DNA of 64,000 nt from Bacteroidaceae bacterium (GCA_017633615.1 JAGBPB010000090.1:35544-99543), one strand, 5' to 3'. Shown: positions 1-8,911, numbered from the stretch's first letter. Program-made: numbers and translations. The notes: a model not told the origin generated them from the letters alone.

Positions 1-727
1 ATAAGCCTCTGTCATGCAGAGCTTTGGTAAGTGCTTTAAGATCTGCCTCGTAGCTACTGTTTACCAGGACGCCGGCAGCATAATCAGGAACAGGCACAAC
101 GTATGGATTATGCGCAGTGACCCAGGAGTCCGGATCAGGACAGTGCTTTGCAAAAAAGGCCTCCAGCAACCCGAGCGCCTCGTCAGGATATGAAGGGAAA
201 AAGGTGACCTTTCCAAACAGGCTGCTTATTCCGTTCAGCTTGCACAACACGGCCAGACCGCAGAACAGCATCTGCAGCGTGAATATATTTGGGGTTGCGG
301 TGAATGATCGGCTCATCTCCATCATTGTAGGCAACTTCTCAAGGATAAAACGGTCCGAGAAACGGAATAGATGGGCCGATGGCATATCGGGCTGCCCGTT
401 TGGGTCCATGCGGCAATCTTTTCCAAACAGGATGCGGTATCCGCCTATCACCTCACAGTTCTCACTGTCCCAGCAGATAAGCTGACGGAATCCCAACGCG
501 GGGTCCAGGTCAAACCGGTCCACATCACAACTCCGGCCTGTTCCGCCTCCGGCAGCACGGAAGGCAATCTCACGCCGGCGGCCTATCTCACGCATGACAG
601 CGGGGGCCTTATATCCTTCCACCACATATAACTGCATATTACCACGGGACAGTTCAGAGAGACATGTCTGTCCCTTAAGTTCCTCTACAAGAAGTGATTT
701 GTCTATCTCTTCGATTATCGGCTCCAT
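1..727 (-). CDS. glsB: GNAT-family N-acyltransferase, GlsB/OlsB-like (3' end outside window)
   Basis: I translated this from the ATG at 727; the frame is open to the window edge (242 codons), so the C-terminus is missing. Residues about 45-130 (VMREIGRRREIAFR, then a DVDRFDLDP stretch and VIGGYRILFG) match the OlsB-type GNAT acyl-ACP-dependent N-acyltransferases. The gene begins one base after the stop of the PlsC-type acyltransferase, so the two are co-translated. In Bacteroides thetaiotaomicron the equivalent pair (GlsB plus GlsA) makes glycine lipids: GlsB N-acylates glycine with a 3-hydroxy fatty acid. Glycine as substrate is inferred from this pairing and lineage; ornithine (OlsB) is the alternative. 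It probably acts at the cytoplasmic membrane face. Confidence 0.72.
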   Translation of the reverse strand, partial: MEPIIEEIDKSLLVEELKGQTCLSELSRGNMQLYVVEGYKAPAVMREIGRRREIAFRAAGGGTGRSCDVDRFDLDPALGFRQLICWDSENCEVIGGYRILFGKDCRMDPNGQPDMPSAHLFRFSDRFILEKLPTMMEMSRSFTATPNIFTLQMLFCGLAVLCKLNGISSLFGKVTFFPSYPDEALGLLEAFFAKHCPDPDSWVTAHNPYVVPVPDYAAGVLVNSSYEADLKALTKALHDRGL

Positions 728-728
728 T

Positions 729-1544
729 TCAATCCTGCTTTAAGGAATAGACCTGCTCACGAACATACGTAGTCCATTGCGAGTCAGTCTTATCGGTAGT
801 AAACATGGTATGGGGAATGGGCTTGCCTATGACCATCTTATAACGTTTGCCGCGACAGCGGAATAGCTCATCGGGCAGGGTGTACATGGCAAGATTGGTC
901 TTGAGCCCCAGGCGCTTGCACCAGTTGGATATCCGGTAGAATCTTTTGGAATTCCGGCCCGAGAACCAGACCGGGATGATATTGCGCTGCGTCTCACGGC
1001 TTTTGGTAAGGAATGTTTTCTTCCAGGGGATATCGGTCACCACACCGTTTATCTCACGCGAGCATAGGCCGGCTGGGAAGAAAAGCATCTGTTTGTCACT
1101 CCTGAAAGCCTCATCAAGTAACTGACTCAGGCCGCGGTCTTGGGCACCCACTTTATTGACCGGAACCAGATAAGCCCCCACCTGCTTGAGCGACATCATG
1201 AAATCATTGGCTGGAACCGCCACGTTCTCATTGTACCTGCGGGCCAGCCAGGCGGTTTCAAAACCGGCGTCAAGCATGCCCAGAGGATGGTTGGAGACAA
1301 AGGTGAATCGGCCCTGAGGGGGAATGTTTTCCTGACCGATGACATCAATCTGAACGTCTATATATCGTATGAATCCCTCCACAAATTCATATCCCACATC
1401 GCCTTTGCAGAAATATGCATTGAAATCGTCCTGATGAAGCATTTTCCTGATGAGGCTCTTGATAGGGCGGGGCACTTTGCGGTCGCCCAGTTTTGCCTTC
1501 AGTATGGCATCGACATCAATGGTGGCGCTTATGTTTTGGGGCAT
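729..1544 (-). CDS. glsA: PlsC-type O-acyltransferase of glycine-lipid synthesis (GlsA/OlsA-like)
   Basis: The 271-residue protein carries the acyltransferase motifs H-x4-D (SNHPLGMLDA, about residues 86-95) and FPAG (about residue 157). It lacks a signal peptide and has only weak hydrophobic segments, as in lysophospholipid acyltransferase-like enzymes that work at the inner membrane. It is the first gene of a two-gene operon with the GNAT acyltransferase, separated by one base. The pair matches the N-acyltransferase/O-acyltransferase set for glycine (or ornithine) lipids, in which this enzyme O-acylates the 3-hydroxyl of the N-acyl amino acid. A general 1-acylglycerol-3-phosphate acyltransferase is possible but less likely beside the GNAT gene. 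The ATG at 1544 lies about 30 bp after a good promoter. Confidence 0.75.
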   Translation of the reverse strand: MPQNISATIDVDAILKAKLGDRKVPRPIKSLIRKMLHQDDFNAYFCKGDVGYEFVEGFIRYIDVQIDVIGQENIPPQGRFTFVSNHPLGMLDAGFETAWLARRYNENVAVPANDFMMSLKQVGAYLVPVNKVGAQDRGLSQLLDEAFRSDKQMLFFPAGLCSREINGVVTDIPWKKTFLTKSRETQRNIIPVWFSGRNSKRFYRISNWCKRLGLKTNLAMYTLPDELFRCRGKRYKMVIGKPIPHTMFTTDKTDSQWTTYVREQVYSLKQD

Positions 1545-1572
1545 CGGTCCTTTCTATTTTTGTTGTGATGTT

Positions 1573-1606
1573 CAAAGGTAAGAAAAAAACAGGGTCTATC
1601 CTCAAA
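1573..1606 (-). promoter_or_regulatory. Promoter of glsA-glsB
   Basis: Read on the minus strand there is a TACCTTTG -7 box (1573-1580) and a TTTG -33 box (1603-1606) 22 bp upstream, the Bacteroidota sigma-ABfr pattern. The start codon is 28 bp downstream. Confidence 0.65.
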
Positions 1607-1612
1607 TTTTGC

Positions 1613-1620
1613 TATCTTCG
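1613..1620 (+). promoter_or_regulatory. Promoter -7 box of pnuC-radA
   Basis: TATCTTCG lies 7 bp before the ATG at 1628, so the transcript is nearly leaderless. The -33 element is not clear. It is divergent from the glsA promoter. Confidence 0.5.
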
Positions 1621-1627
1621 CGGAACT

Positions 1628-2320
1628 ATGAGTGGAAAATTGAAGATTGAGGTGCCGCGGTTTACCTGGTGGGACTGGTTCCTGATACTGGGATTCATGA
1701 GTGTTAGTGTGGCGGTCAGTGTGCTGAACGGGAATTTCAGTGTGCTCAGTTTCATTGCGGGAACCTGCAGCGTGCTTTGCGTGATTTTTGGCGTCAAGGG
1801 CAGCGTGCTGAACTTCCTGTTCGGATTCCTGGGCTCTTGCATACAGGGATATATGGCTCTCAAGAGCGGACTTTACGCCAATGCGGCGCTGTTCCTGCTC
1901 TACAATGTGCCGATGCAGTTCGTAGGCTGGGCCCAGTGGCGCAAACGTGCGCTGGGCGGCGGCCACGAGGGCATCAAGACGCGCTGGATGAGCTGGTCTC
2001 AGAGGGCTTTGCTCATTGTGCTTAGTGCAGCCGCAGTATGGGGCATCAGCCGCCTGCTTCTTAAGACCGATGACCCGCAACCAGTGTCCGATGCACTGGC
2101 CATGACCGTTGCCGTAGGTGCTCAGTTCCTGCTCACTTTTGCTTTCATAGAGCAGTGGTTCATGTGGATTGTGGTGAACGGCGCCAACCTGGTGATGTGG
2201 GCCATTGCAGCCACCCGCGGCGTGCAGTTTGCGCCCATCATGGTGGTTCAGTACGTATTCTACATGATGAACTCCATCTACGGAATAGTCTGGTGGAGCA
2301 AGATGTCAAAAAAGGCATAA
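1628..2320 (+). CDS. pnuC: Nicotinamide riboside-type transporter PnuC
   Basis: The 230-residue integral membrane protein has about seven hydrophobic segments and the PnuC signatures, including a Trp-rich N-terminus (TWWDWF) and the NVPMQFVGWAQWRKR region (about residues 95-110). PnuC proteins bring in nicotinamide riboside or related vitamin precursors by facilitated diffusion coupled to intracellular phosphorylation. I chose the ATG at 1628 because the reading frame further upstream overlaps the divergent promoter region, and the -7 box sits just before this ATG. No kinase or thiamine pyrophosphokinase gene follows to fix the substrate; radA begins 3 bp after the stop. The NR substrate is therefore by family; thiamine (PnuT) cannot be excluded. 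Confidence 0.85.
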   Translation: MSGKLKIEVPRFTWWDWFLILGFMSVSVAVSVLNGNFSVLSFIAGTCSVLCVIFGVKGSVLNFLFGFLGSCIQGYMALKSGLYANAALFLLYNVPMQFVGWAQWRKRALGGGHEGIKTRWMSWSQRALLIVLSAAAVWGISRLLLKTDDPQPVSDALAMTVAVGAQFLLTFAFIEQWFMWIVVNGANLVMWAIAATRGVQFAPIMVVQYVFYMMNSIYGIVWWSKMSKKA

Positions 2321-2323
2321 CAT

Positions 2324-3757
2324 ATGGCAACGATAAAGGACAAGACCGTTTTTGTATGCACTGAGTGCGGCTTTGACTCGCCCAAATGGAGCGGCAAATG
2401 TCCGTCGTGCGGCATGTGGAACACTATGGTTGAGAAGACCGTCAGGGCCGAAAAGCCATCGACCACAACCTCTCTGCGCAAGAGTGCATCGGGACTCAAG
2501 GACGGAACTCCGCAGCCGGAGACTCTGGATACTATCGAGACCTCCGAGGAGCCACGCATCGATATGCGCGACGCGGAACTGAACCGCGTGCTGGGAGGCG
2601 GTCTTGTGCCGGGATCAATCGTTCTGCTGGGCGGTGAGCCGGGAATAGGCAAGTCAACCCTGATACTGCAGACAGTGATGCAACTGCAAGGCCAGAAAGT
2701 CCTTTACGTATCAGGCGAGGAGAGTGCCCGCCAGATCAAAATGCGTGCCGACCGCTTAGCTGAATCTACGCACCGGATGGAAGCTAACGCCAATGCCAAC
2801 GCCAACGTTAGCTCCAACAACCTGTTGGTGCTCTGCGAGACATCACTTGAAAACATCTACACCCAGATAAAGGAGACCAAACCTACAATCGTGGTCATTG
2901 ACTCCATCCAGACAATAAGCAGCGAATACGTGGAGTCATCGGCCGGAAGCCTTACGCAGGTACGTGAGTGCGCGGCTTCATTGCTCAAGTTTGCAAAGGA
3001 GAGCGGAACGCCGGTTCTGCTTATCGGCCATATTACAAAAGACGGCACAATAGCAGGACCAAAGATATTGGAGCACATAGTTGATGCAGTGTTTCAGTTT
3101 GAAGGTGATCAGCACTACCTGTATCGTATTTTACGTCCCATCAAGAACCGTTTTGGGAGTACATCGGAACTGGGTATTTATGAGATGCGTGAGAACGGTC
3201 TGCGTCAGGTAAGCAACCCCAGCGAGCTGCTGCTCACGGACAGCCATCAGGGCATGAGCGGCGTATCCATTGCCTGCACCATCGAAGGTGTGCGTCCCTT
3301 CCTGATCGAGGTTCAGGCACTGGCCAGCACCGCAGTGTACGGTACTCCGCAGCGCAGTGCCATAGGCTTTGACGTGCGCCGCATGAATATGCTGCTGGCC
3401 GTACTGGAAAAGCGCGTGGGCTTCAAGCTGGGCCAGAAGGATGTGTTCCTGAACATAGCCGGCGGCCTGAGGGTGAGCGACCCCGCAATAGACCTGGCGG
3501 TAATCAGCGCAATTCTATCCAGCAGCCTTGACATTGCAATAGACCGCACCGTCTGCATGGCGGGCGAGGTGGGCCTGTCGGGCGAGATCCGTCCCGTAAG
3601 CCGCATCGAGCAGCGCATTGCCGAGGCCGGAAAGCTGGGCTTTGAGCGCATCATAATCCCATCGGCCAATATGCACGGCCTCAACACCAAGAAAGCCGGT
3701 ATCAAGATAGTGCCCGTGAGCAAGGTGGAGGAAGCATTCAAACAGTTGTTCGGATAA
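2324..3757 (+). CDS. radA: DNA repair protein RadA (Sms)
   Basis: The 477-residue protein has the full RadA layout: N-terminal C4 zinc finger (CTECG...CPSCG, residues 10-27), RecA-like ATPase with Walker A GGEPGIGKST (about 102-111), the RadA-specific KNRFG motif (about 270), and a C-terminal Lon protease-like domain (about 300-477). RadA is a branch-migration helicase acting in recombinational repair and natural transformation. Residues 154-161 are an Asn-Ala repeat between the Walker A region and the next strand, encoded by a short tandem repeat; it looks like a surface loop expansion. The gene follows pnuC after 3 bp and is probably co-transcribed with it. Confidence 0.96.
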   Translation: MATIKDKTVFVCTECGFDSPKWSGKCPSCGMWNTMVEKTVRAEKPSTTTSLRKSASGLKDGTPQPETLDTIETSEEPRIDMRDAELNRVLGGGLVPGSIVLLGGEPGIGKSTLILQTVMQLQGQKVLYVSGEESARQIKMRADRLAESTHRMEANANANANVSSNNLLVLCETSLENIYTQIKETKPTIVVIDSIQTISSEYVESSAGSLTQVRECAASLLKFAKESGTPVLLIGHITKDGTIAGPKILEHIVDAVFQFEGDQHYLYRILRPIKNRFGSTSELGIYEMRENGLRQVSNPSELLLTDSHQGMSGVSIACTIEGVRPFLIEVQALASTAVYGTPQRSAIGFDVRRMNMLLAVLEKRVGFKLGQKDVFLNIAGGLRVSDPAIDLAVISAILSSSLDIAIDRTVCMAGEVGLSGEIRPVSRIEQRIAEAGKLGFERIIIPSANMHGLNTKKAGIKIVPVSKVEEAFKQLFG

Positions 3758-3759
3758 TT

Positions 3760-4482
3760 ATGAAAAGACTTACCCTTTTGTTACTGTTATGGAGCGTTGC
3801 CGGCGCTGTTTGTGCGCAGGAGCGTGGCCTGGCCAATCCCAAAGCTGTTTTCATAGAGAAGGGAACGCGCTCGGCAGGCCTCTCAGTGGGCTGGGACTCA
3901 TGGAATGCCCAGGGTGAGGATGGTGTGGACCTGCTCGGAATAGTCATGGGGGTTAAAGGTTTCGCAAATCTGTTTGATATAACGGCCAGCGGCGCCTGGT
4001 TCGTAAAGGATAATTTGTCGGTGGGCTTGAGAGTAGGCTTTAGTGATGCCCGTGTGGATTTGGACTCCACACAGTTCCTGGGCAACGATCAGGTGGACAG
4101 GCATCTCATTCGCGAGGCGCTCAAGGCCTCGGTCACATGCCGCCAGTATCTGCCGCTCTTTGACGGCCGGATAGCAGCGTTCTTTGTCGAGGGCCGCCTG
4201 ACCGGACAGACCGGATTCTACAAGAACTACAACATGACAGCCCAAGGAAAAGAGGGTTCATATACGGGTCTGGGAAGCGTGTCGCTGGGGTTCTATCCCG
4301 GTATTAGCGTATTCGCAACCAATCGCATATCGTTCGAACTCTCCATGCCTCTGCTGGAGGGCGGCTACACATGGAATGACGAGAGCTCTACCCAGAGTGC
4401 CGATGCCAGCCTGAATCATGCATTCGTGCGTTTCAAACCCGCCCTTACCGGTCTTAACATGGGTCTGATATTCCACTTCTAA
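3760..4482 (+). CDS. Outer-membrane beta-barrel protein, unknown function
   Basis: The 240-residue protein starts with a clear signal peptide (MKRLTLLLLLWSVAGAVCAQ, cleavage after residue 20). The rest alternates short amphipathic strands with glycines and aromatic residues and ends in F-H-F, the C-terminal aromatic signal of outer-membrane barrels. It begins 2 bp after radA and is followed 5 bp later by a lipoprotein gene, so it may be part of the same transcript. I do not recognise a specific family beyond a small porin-like barrel; length suggests 8-10 strands. Confidence 0.7.
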   Translation: MKRLTLLLLLWSVAGAVCAQERGLANPKAVFIEKGTRSAGLSVGWDSWNAQGEDGVDLLGIVMGVKGFANLFDITASGAWFVKDNLSVGLRVGFSDARVDLDSTQFLGNDQVDRHLIREALKASVTCRQYLPLFDGRIAAFFVEGRLTGQTGFYKNYNMTAQGKEGSYTGLGSVSLGFYPGISVFATNRISFELSMPLLEGGYTWNDESSTQSADASLNHAFVRFKPALTGLNMGLIFHF

Positions 4483-4487
4483 ACCAT

Positions 4488-5339
4488 ATGAAAAAGATAT
4501 TTCTGCCGCTTGCAACCCTGGCTGTGCTGATTTCCTGCAGCGAATGGAAGGACGATATCTACAAGATTGAAGAGCCGGAACAGCCGGAGAACCAGCCTGC
4601 ACCCGTTCCGTCCAAGGCCGAGGAGGGCCAGCTCTACAACATGAGCCTGGACGAGTGGAGCAAGAAAGGCTCAGTTAACGTATGCTGCGGGGCCGATGTG
4701 AACGATCAGGACCGTGTGGTGTGGGGATCGGCCAACGAGGCTACCTCAATCCTGGGCATTCAGAACTGTTTGCCGGAGAGTTCCAAGGTAGCGGTGCAAG
4801 GTAACGGCAAGAAGGCTGCCAAGATCCAGTCCAGGTATATTAACAACCTGCTGGTCAAGAAGTTTGCGGCCGGCACACTATTTACCGGCCAGATGGACAA
4901 GATCAATATTGTCAAGGGAAACGCATCGCTCAAGTGGGGCGTGCCGTTTACCGGAAGACCCAAGTCGCTTGAGGGCTATGCCTGCTATCAGCCGGTGGCC
5001 ATATCACATACCAAGCCGCCTTATGACGACAAGAAGGGGCAGATGGATACCGGTGTCATTTACGTGGTGCTGGGCGACTGGAACAGCCAGGTTACCGTTG
5101 ACCCCGCCGAGTCCAAGTTCCTGGACGTGAACAACGATCCCTCCATAATAGGATACGGCATAGTCTCCTATAACAGTCATATGGATGACTACAGCAAGTT
5201 CACAATCGATATCGATTACCGCAGTGACAGGACTCCCACCATGTGCATAATCGTAGCCTCGTCGAGCGAGCTGGGTGACTATTTTACCGGCGGCGACGGC
5301 TCGACGCTCTATCTGGACGAGCTCCGTTTTATCTACTGA
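4488..5339 (+). CDS. PCMD-domain surface lipoprotein
   Basis: The 283-residue protein has a lipoprotein signal with the lipobox cysteine at residue 17 (LISC), then an acidic Pro/Glu linker (about 24-45). The remainder matches the PCMD family (putative carbohydrate metabolism domain): a jelly-roll-like fold with KAAKIQSRYI (about 105), a FTGRPKSLEGYACYQP segment (about 153-168) and the terminal LYLDELRFIY. PCMD proteins are found in Bacteroidota with surface glycan and barrel proteins; their biochemical role is unknown. It lies 5 bp after the barrel gene, so the two may form a surface complex (inference). Confidence 0.78.
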   Translation: MKKIFLPLATLAVLISCSEWKDDIYKIEEPEQPENQPAPVPSKAEEGQLYNMSLDEWSKKGSVNVCCGADVNDQDRVVWGSANEATSILGIQNCLPESSKVAVQGNGKKAAKIQSRYINNLLVKKFAAGTLFTGQMDKINIVKGNASLKWGVPFTGRPKSLEGYACYQPVAISHTKPPYDDKKGQMDTGVIYVVLGDWNSQVTVDPAESKFLDVNNDPSIIGYGIVSYNSHMDDYSKFTIDIDYRSDRTPTMCIIVASSSELGDYFTGGDGSTLYLDELRFIY

Positions 5340-5345
5340 TTTCCG

Positions 5346-6197
5346 TTACCGCTCCGGGAGAGGGCGGCCGTTGGCGATGGCCTGTATGAAACGCTTGGTT
5401 ACGGTGTGGGCCGGACCGGGCATGTTGTTGTGGTCGTGGCCGTCAAACTCGTACAGGTATACCTTCTCGCAGCCGTTCAGTTTCATCATACGGTAGAAAT
5501 AGGCCTGCTCCTCGTATCGGCCGTAAAGCTCAAGTTCACGGTCACCCGACAGTACCAGCAAGGGCATGTCGAGCTTGCGTACGTGGTAGAGCGGGGCGGT
5601 GTCGTCAATGCGGGGCTGCAGTGCGCCTACTCCGGTCTGCTTGCGGACATTGTAGTGGGTTATCACCTGTGCGCTGTAGGGGAAGGCTCCCGCAATATTA
5701 TCGGCATCAATCCCGTATTTGTCAAGGTAGTGCTTGTCAAGGACTACCATATCGAGCAGATAGCCGCCTGCGGAGTGGCCTGCCAGGAATATCTTTTTGG
5801 TGCTTCCACCGTACTTTTCGATCTCGCGGAAAGCCCATGCCACTGCGGCAGCGGCGTCATCGATGGCCTCCTGGACGGTGGCTTTGGGGAGCAGACGGTA
5901 TCCGACGCCGATTACCGCCATTCCGCTGTTCTGGAGCTCGGCGGGAATCTCCTTGTTGCCGCCCTCAATGCCGCCTCCGTGGAACCAGACCACGGTGGGG
6001 AAGTCCTTGATGTTCTCGGGATAATAGATATCCAGCAGACAGCGTTCACGGGCATAATCGCCCTGATCGGTTGTCCTGTAAGAGATGTTTCGCTCAGTCT
6101 TGTAAGTGATTTGCGGCCTGCGGTTCTGTGCGCCTGCAGTTGTTGCGGCAATGAGCAGCACTGCAATGGACAGTCTGGAATGTAAGTTCAAATGCAT
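5346..6197 (-). CDS. Secreted alpha/beta hydrolase (carboxylesterase/BD-FAE-like)
   Basis: I start at the ATG at 6197 (283 residues), giving a good signal peptide with cleavage after TAGAQ; the upstream in-frame ATG lies inside the promoter. Visible hallmarks are the oxyanion motif HGGG (about 74-77), the nucleophile elbow GHSAGG (about 140-145) and a C-terminal Asp/His-rich segment (DGHDHN). This fits the hormone-sensitive-lipase/BD-FAE esterase group, which in Bacteroidota often removes acetyl or feruloyl groups from plant glycans. The convergent lipoprotein gene ends 6 bp away; the next gene upstream is a divergent GH9 glycanase, so a role in plant polysaccharide degradation is plausible. 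Confidence 0.75.
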   Translation of the reverse strand: MHLNLHSRLSIAVLLIAATTAGAQNRRPQITYKTERNISYRTTDQGDYARERCLLDIYYPENIKDFPTVVWFHGGGIEGGNKEIPAELQNSGMAVIGVGYRLLPKATVQEAIDDAAAAVAWAFREIEKYGGSTKKIFLAGHSAGGYLLDMVVLDKHYLDKYGIDADNIAGAFPYSAQVITHYNVRKQTGVGALQPRIDDTAPLYHVRKLDMPLLVLSGDRELELYGRYEEQAYFYRMMKLNGCEKVYLYEFDGHDHNNMPGPAHTVTKRFIQAIANGRPLPER

Positions 6198-6226
6198 AGT
6201 AGTGTCAGTAATTAGTCGGATACGTA

Positions 6227-6234
6227 CAAAAGTA
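6227..6234 (-). promoter_or_regulatory. Promoter -7 box of the esterase gene
   Basis: TACTTTTG on the minus strand, 29 bp before the chosen ATG at 6197. It supports that start over the in-frame ATG at 6239. Confidence 0.55.
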
Positions 6235-6243
6235 ATCAAATTC

Positions 6244-6274
6244 TTTGATAACGTGCGGCGTAGTTTTATATTTG
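6244..6274 (+). promoter_or_regulatory. Promoter of the GH9 gene
   Basis: TTTG (6244-6247), 19 bp spacer, TATATTTG (6267-6274): a close match to the Bacteroidota -33/-7 consensus. The ATG is 29 bp downstream. It is divergent from the esterase promoter. Confidence 0.7.
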
Positions 6275-6303
6275 CAGATTAGAAACTTACTAACCTTATC
6301 GAT

Positions 6304-8865
6304 ATGAAAAGACTTGCTCTCTGGGCCTTATGGGCTCTTTTTCCTTTTGTACAGATTTACGCTGACTCTTTCAAGATTGGAGAGCGCGGTTATTTTGAGA
6401 AGGCCGGTGTTAACATCATGGCGTTCCAGGATACATATCCCGAGGGACATCAGGCCGGTGTGTGCGTGATCATGAATGGTGTGCGTATTGCAACCAACGG
6501 CGACCTGCGTCTGGAGGCAACTCCGGGACAGTGGCAGCCTCTGCCTAAGCAGGGCAGGCGCACGGTGGACGGCAATACCATAACCACATGGCTCAGTTAT
6601 CCTGACTCGTCCAAACATGAGACGGGTTTCAACCCCATGCTCTATCCTGACCTGCAGCTGCGTTACTCAGTCCGCATGGATGGTGTCGAGGAGGGCGTGA
6701 TGGTGACTGTCGATCTGGACAGCCCTGTTCCCGAGGAGTTCCTAGGCAAGGTGGGATTCAACTTTGAGTTCTTCCCGGGCATCCTGTTTGGCAAGCCCTG
6801 GATCATGGACGGTAAGTCAGGCTTCTATCCGCAGCAGCCCAACGGTCCCGTAGATACCCCCAACAGCAATCTGGAACATATCGGTGATTTCCATAACGGA
6901 CGCGGTTCAAAGATAGACCGTGACCATTTCCTGGGCGACCCGGCTGTGTTCAATCCCGTCAGGGCCGATGACATCATCGCCACCCCGTATGCCGTGGGCC
7001 GAAAATTCACTTCACGTCCCGATGATAACCTGTGCCGCCTCACTGTTGAGAGTCTGGGAGAGAGCGACCTTAAGCTTTATGACGGCCGCATGAACCATAA
7101 CAACGGCTGGTTCGTGCTGCGCTCGGAGGTTCCGGCAGGTGCCACTAAGGGTGCAATCAAGTGGCTCATCAAGCCCGCAGTAACCGAGGACTGGATGTAC
7201 AAACCCGTTATCCAGACATCGCAGGTGGGTTATCTGCCCGCCCAGCAGAAGCTGGCTGTGATTGAGCTCGATGCACGCGCCCAGAACACCACCTCAAAGA
7301 GATGCACGCTTTATCGCATATCGGACCAGGGTCCGGTCAAGGTTAAGGACATTGTGCCGGTGGAGTGGGGTGCATTCCTGCGTTACAACTACCTGCATGT
7401 GGATTTTTCCGATGTAAAGGAGGAGGGCCTGTACCAACTCAAGTATGACGGAAGCGAATCGCCTATGTTCGGTATCTCGAGCGAGATCTTTGACCGCGGC
7501 GTATGGCAGCCGGTGATTGAGTATTTCCTGCCGGTTCAGATGTGTCATATGCGTGTCAACGAGAAGTATAAGGTCTGGCACGATGCCTGCCACATGGACG
7601 ATGCGCTCATGGCTCCGGCCTACAACCATATTGACGGTTATGACCAGCGTCCCGGATTGTCCAAGTACGAGCCCTTGCAGAAGGTGCCCGGCGTGAACAT
7701 CGGCGGCTGGCATGATGCCGGTGATTTTGACCTCAGAATTGAGTCGCAGGCCGGCGAGTCATACATCCTGGCACTGGCCTACGAGGCATTCAGACCCGAT
7801 ATTGACGTAACATCGATTGATCAGGTGAACCGCGTTTGTGAGATCCATCAGCCCGACGGCAAGAATGATATGCTGCAGCAGGTGGAGAACGGTGCCCTGA
7901 CGGTAATCAACTCATGGCTGGCACTGGGCCGTCCGTACCGCGGAATCATATGCAACAGCCTGCGCCAGTATGTGCTGCTGGGTGATGCCGCCGCAATGAC
8001 CGACGGTGAGATTGGCAATGATGATGACCGATGGATATTCACTGAGAACAACCCCGGACGTGCCGTATCGGCCGCAGCGGGAATGGCTGCTTCGTACCGC
8101 GTGCTCAAGGGTTTCAACGATACTCTGGCTACCCACTGCCTGGACTTTGCAAAGGCCATTTACAATGAGATTGCCGAGCAGTCACAGGCGCAGCCTCAGG
8201 GACGCGGAATGCGTGCCACCGATATGACTCAGCTGGCTGCCGAGCTTTATCTGGCAACCGACGATAAGGTTTACCGCGATTATCTGATAGAGCGTCAGGA
8301 GAATATAGTACGAGGAATCCAGCGCAACGCTTGGTATCTGTGCCGCGTGGCCAAGAAGTTCGGAACGCTTAAGCGTGACAAGGAGGCCAAGGCATGGAAG
8401 GATGCCTTTGAGACTGCCCTTAAGAATGTGCCTGCAGGTATTCAGCGTCAGGCTCAGGCTACCCCTTACGGTGTTCCTTACCAGCCGTCAATCTGGGGCG
8501 CGGGCTGGGATATCCAGTCGTTCGGTTATCAGCAGTACTTCCTGGTATCGGCCTATCCCGAGATATTTGACATCAAGCCTATGCTGAGCGCCCTGAACTT
8601 TGTGCTGGGATGCCATCCCGGCAGCAACCAGGCGTCGTTTGCATCGGGCGTGGGTGCCCAATCGGCCACAGTGGGCTACGGCCTGAACCGTGCCGACTGG
8701 AGCTACATACCCGGAGGCGTGATTTCGGGTACCGCAATGATCCGTCCTGATTTCCCGGAACTGCTTACCTGGCCCTTCTTGTGGCAGCAGACCGAGTACG
8801 TGCTGGGCGGCGGCTCATCGCACTATATGTTCCTGGTTCTTGCAGCCCAACAGCTCTGCAAGTGA
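6304..8865 (+). CDS. Glycoside hydrolase family 9 endoglucanase-type enzyme
   Basis: The 853-residue secreted protein has a signal peptide (residues 1-20, ending in YAD), a long N-terminal region of about 300 residues that I cannot assign, an Ig-like CelD N-terminal domain (about 298-395; begins VIQTSQVGYLP), and a GH9 catalytic (alpha/alpha)6 domain to the end. The GH9 catalytic aspartates are visible in GGWHDAGDFD (about 467-476), and the conserved C-terminal block with the likely acid Glu in QQTEYVLGG (about 830-838). There is no dockerin and no C-terminal sorting domain. Family members cleave beta-1,4-glucans or related beta-glucans. It is monocistronic with its own promoter and a strong terminator. 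Confidence 0.9.
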   Translation: MKRLALWALWALFPFVQIYADSFKIGERGYFEKAGVNIMAFQDTYPEGHQAGVCVIMNGVRIATNGDLRLEATPGQWQPLPKQGRRTVDGNTITTWLSYPDSSKHETGFNPMLYPDLQLRYSVRMDGVEEGVMVTVDLDSPVPEEFLGKVGFNFEFFPGILFGKPWIMDGKSGFYPQQPNGPVDTPNSNLEHIGDFHNGRGSKIDRDHFLGDPAVFNPVRADDIIATPYAVGRKFTSRPDDNLCRLTVESLGESDLKLYDGRMNHNNGWFVLRSEVPAGATKGAIKWLIKPAVTEDWMYKPVIQTSQVGYLPAQQKLAVIELDARAQNTTSKRCTLYRISDQGPVKVKDIVPVEWGAFLRYNYLHVDFSDVKEEGLYQLKYDGSESPMFGISSEIFDRGVWQPVIEYFLPVQMCHMRVNEKYKVWHDACHMDDALMAPAYNHIDGYDQRPGLSKYEPLQKVPGVNIGGWHDAGDFDLRIESQAGESYILALAYEAFRPDIDVTSIDQVNRVCEIHQPDGKNDMLQQVENGALTVINSWLALGRPYRGIICNSLRQYVLLGDAAAMTDGEIGNDDDRWIFTENNPGRAVSAAAGMAASYRVLKGFNDTLATHCLDFAKAIYNEIAEQSQAQPQGRGMRATDMTQLAAELYLATDDKVYRDYLIERQENIVRGIQRNAWYLCRVAKKFGTLKRDKEAKAWKDAFETALKNVPAGIQRQAQATPYGVPYQPSIWGAGWDIQSFGYQQYFLVSAYPEIFDIKPMLSALNFVLGCHPGSNQASFASGVGAQSATVGYGLNRADWSYIPGGVISGTAMIRPDFPELLTWPFLWQQTEYVLGGGSSHYMFLVLAAQQLCK

Positions 8866-8870
8866 TTTGA

Positions 8871-8911
8871 AAACGTGCAATTGGGGTCAGGCCCCAATTG
8901 CACGTTTTTCA
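8871..8911 (+). terminator. Bidirectional intrinsic terminator after GH9
   Basis: A perfect 16-bp inverted repeat (8871-8886 with 8892-8907, loop TCAGG), rich in the core TTGGGG/CCCCAA, is followed by T5. It lies between two convergent genes and can serve both. Its 3' arm shares CCCCAATTGCAC with the palindrome at 63194-63220. Confidence 0.85.

Noticed and set aside
1..631. Plus-strand frames at the left edge.
   Set aside because: They are shadows of the minus-strand GNAT acyltransferase, whose translation has clear family motifs.
5406..6185. Long plus-strand frame of 259 codons.
   Set aside because: It is antisense to the esterase gene, which has a signal peptide, catalytic motifs and a promoter.
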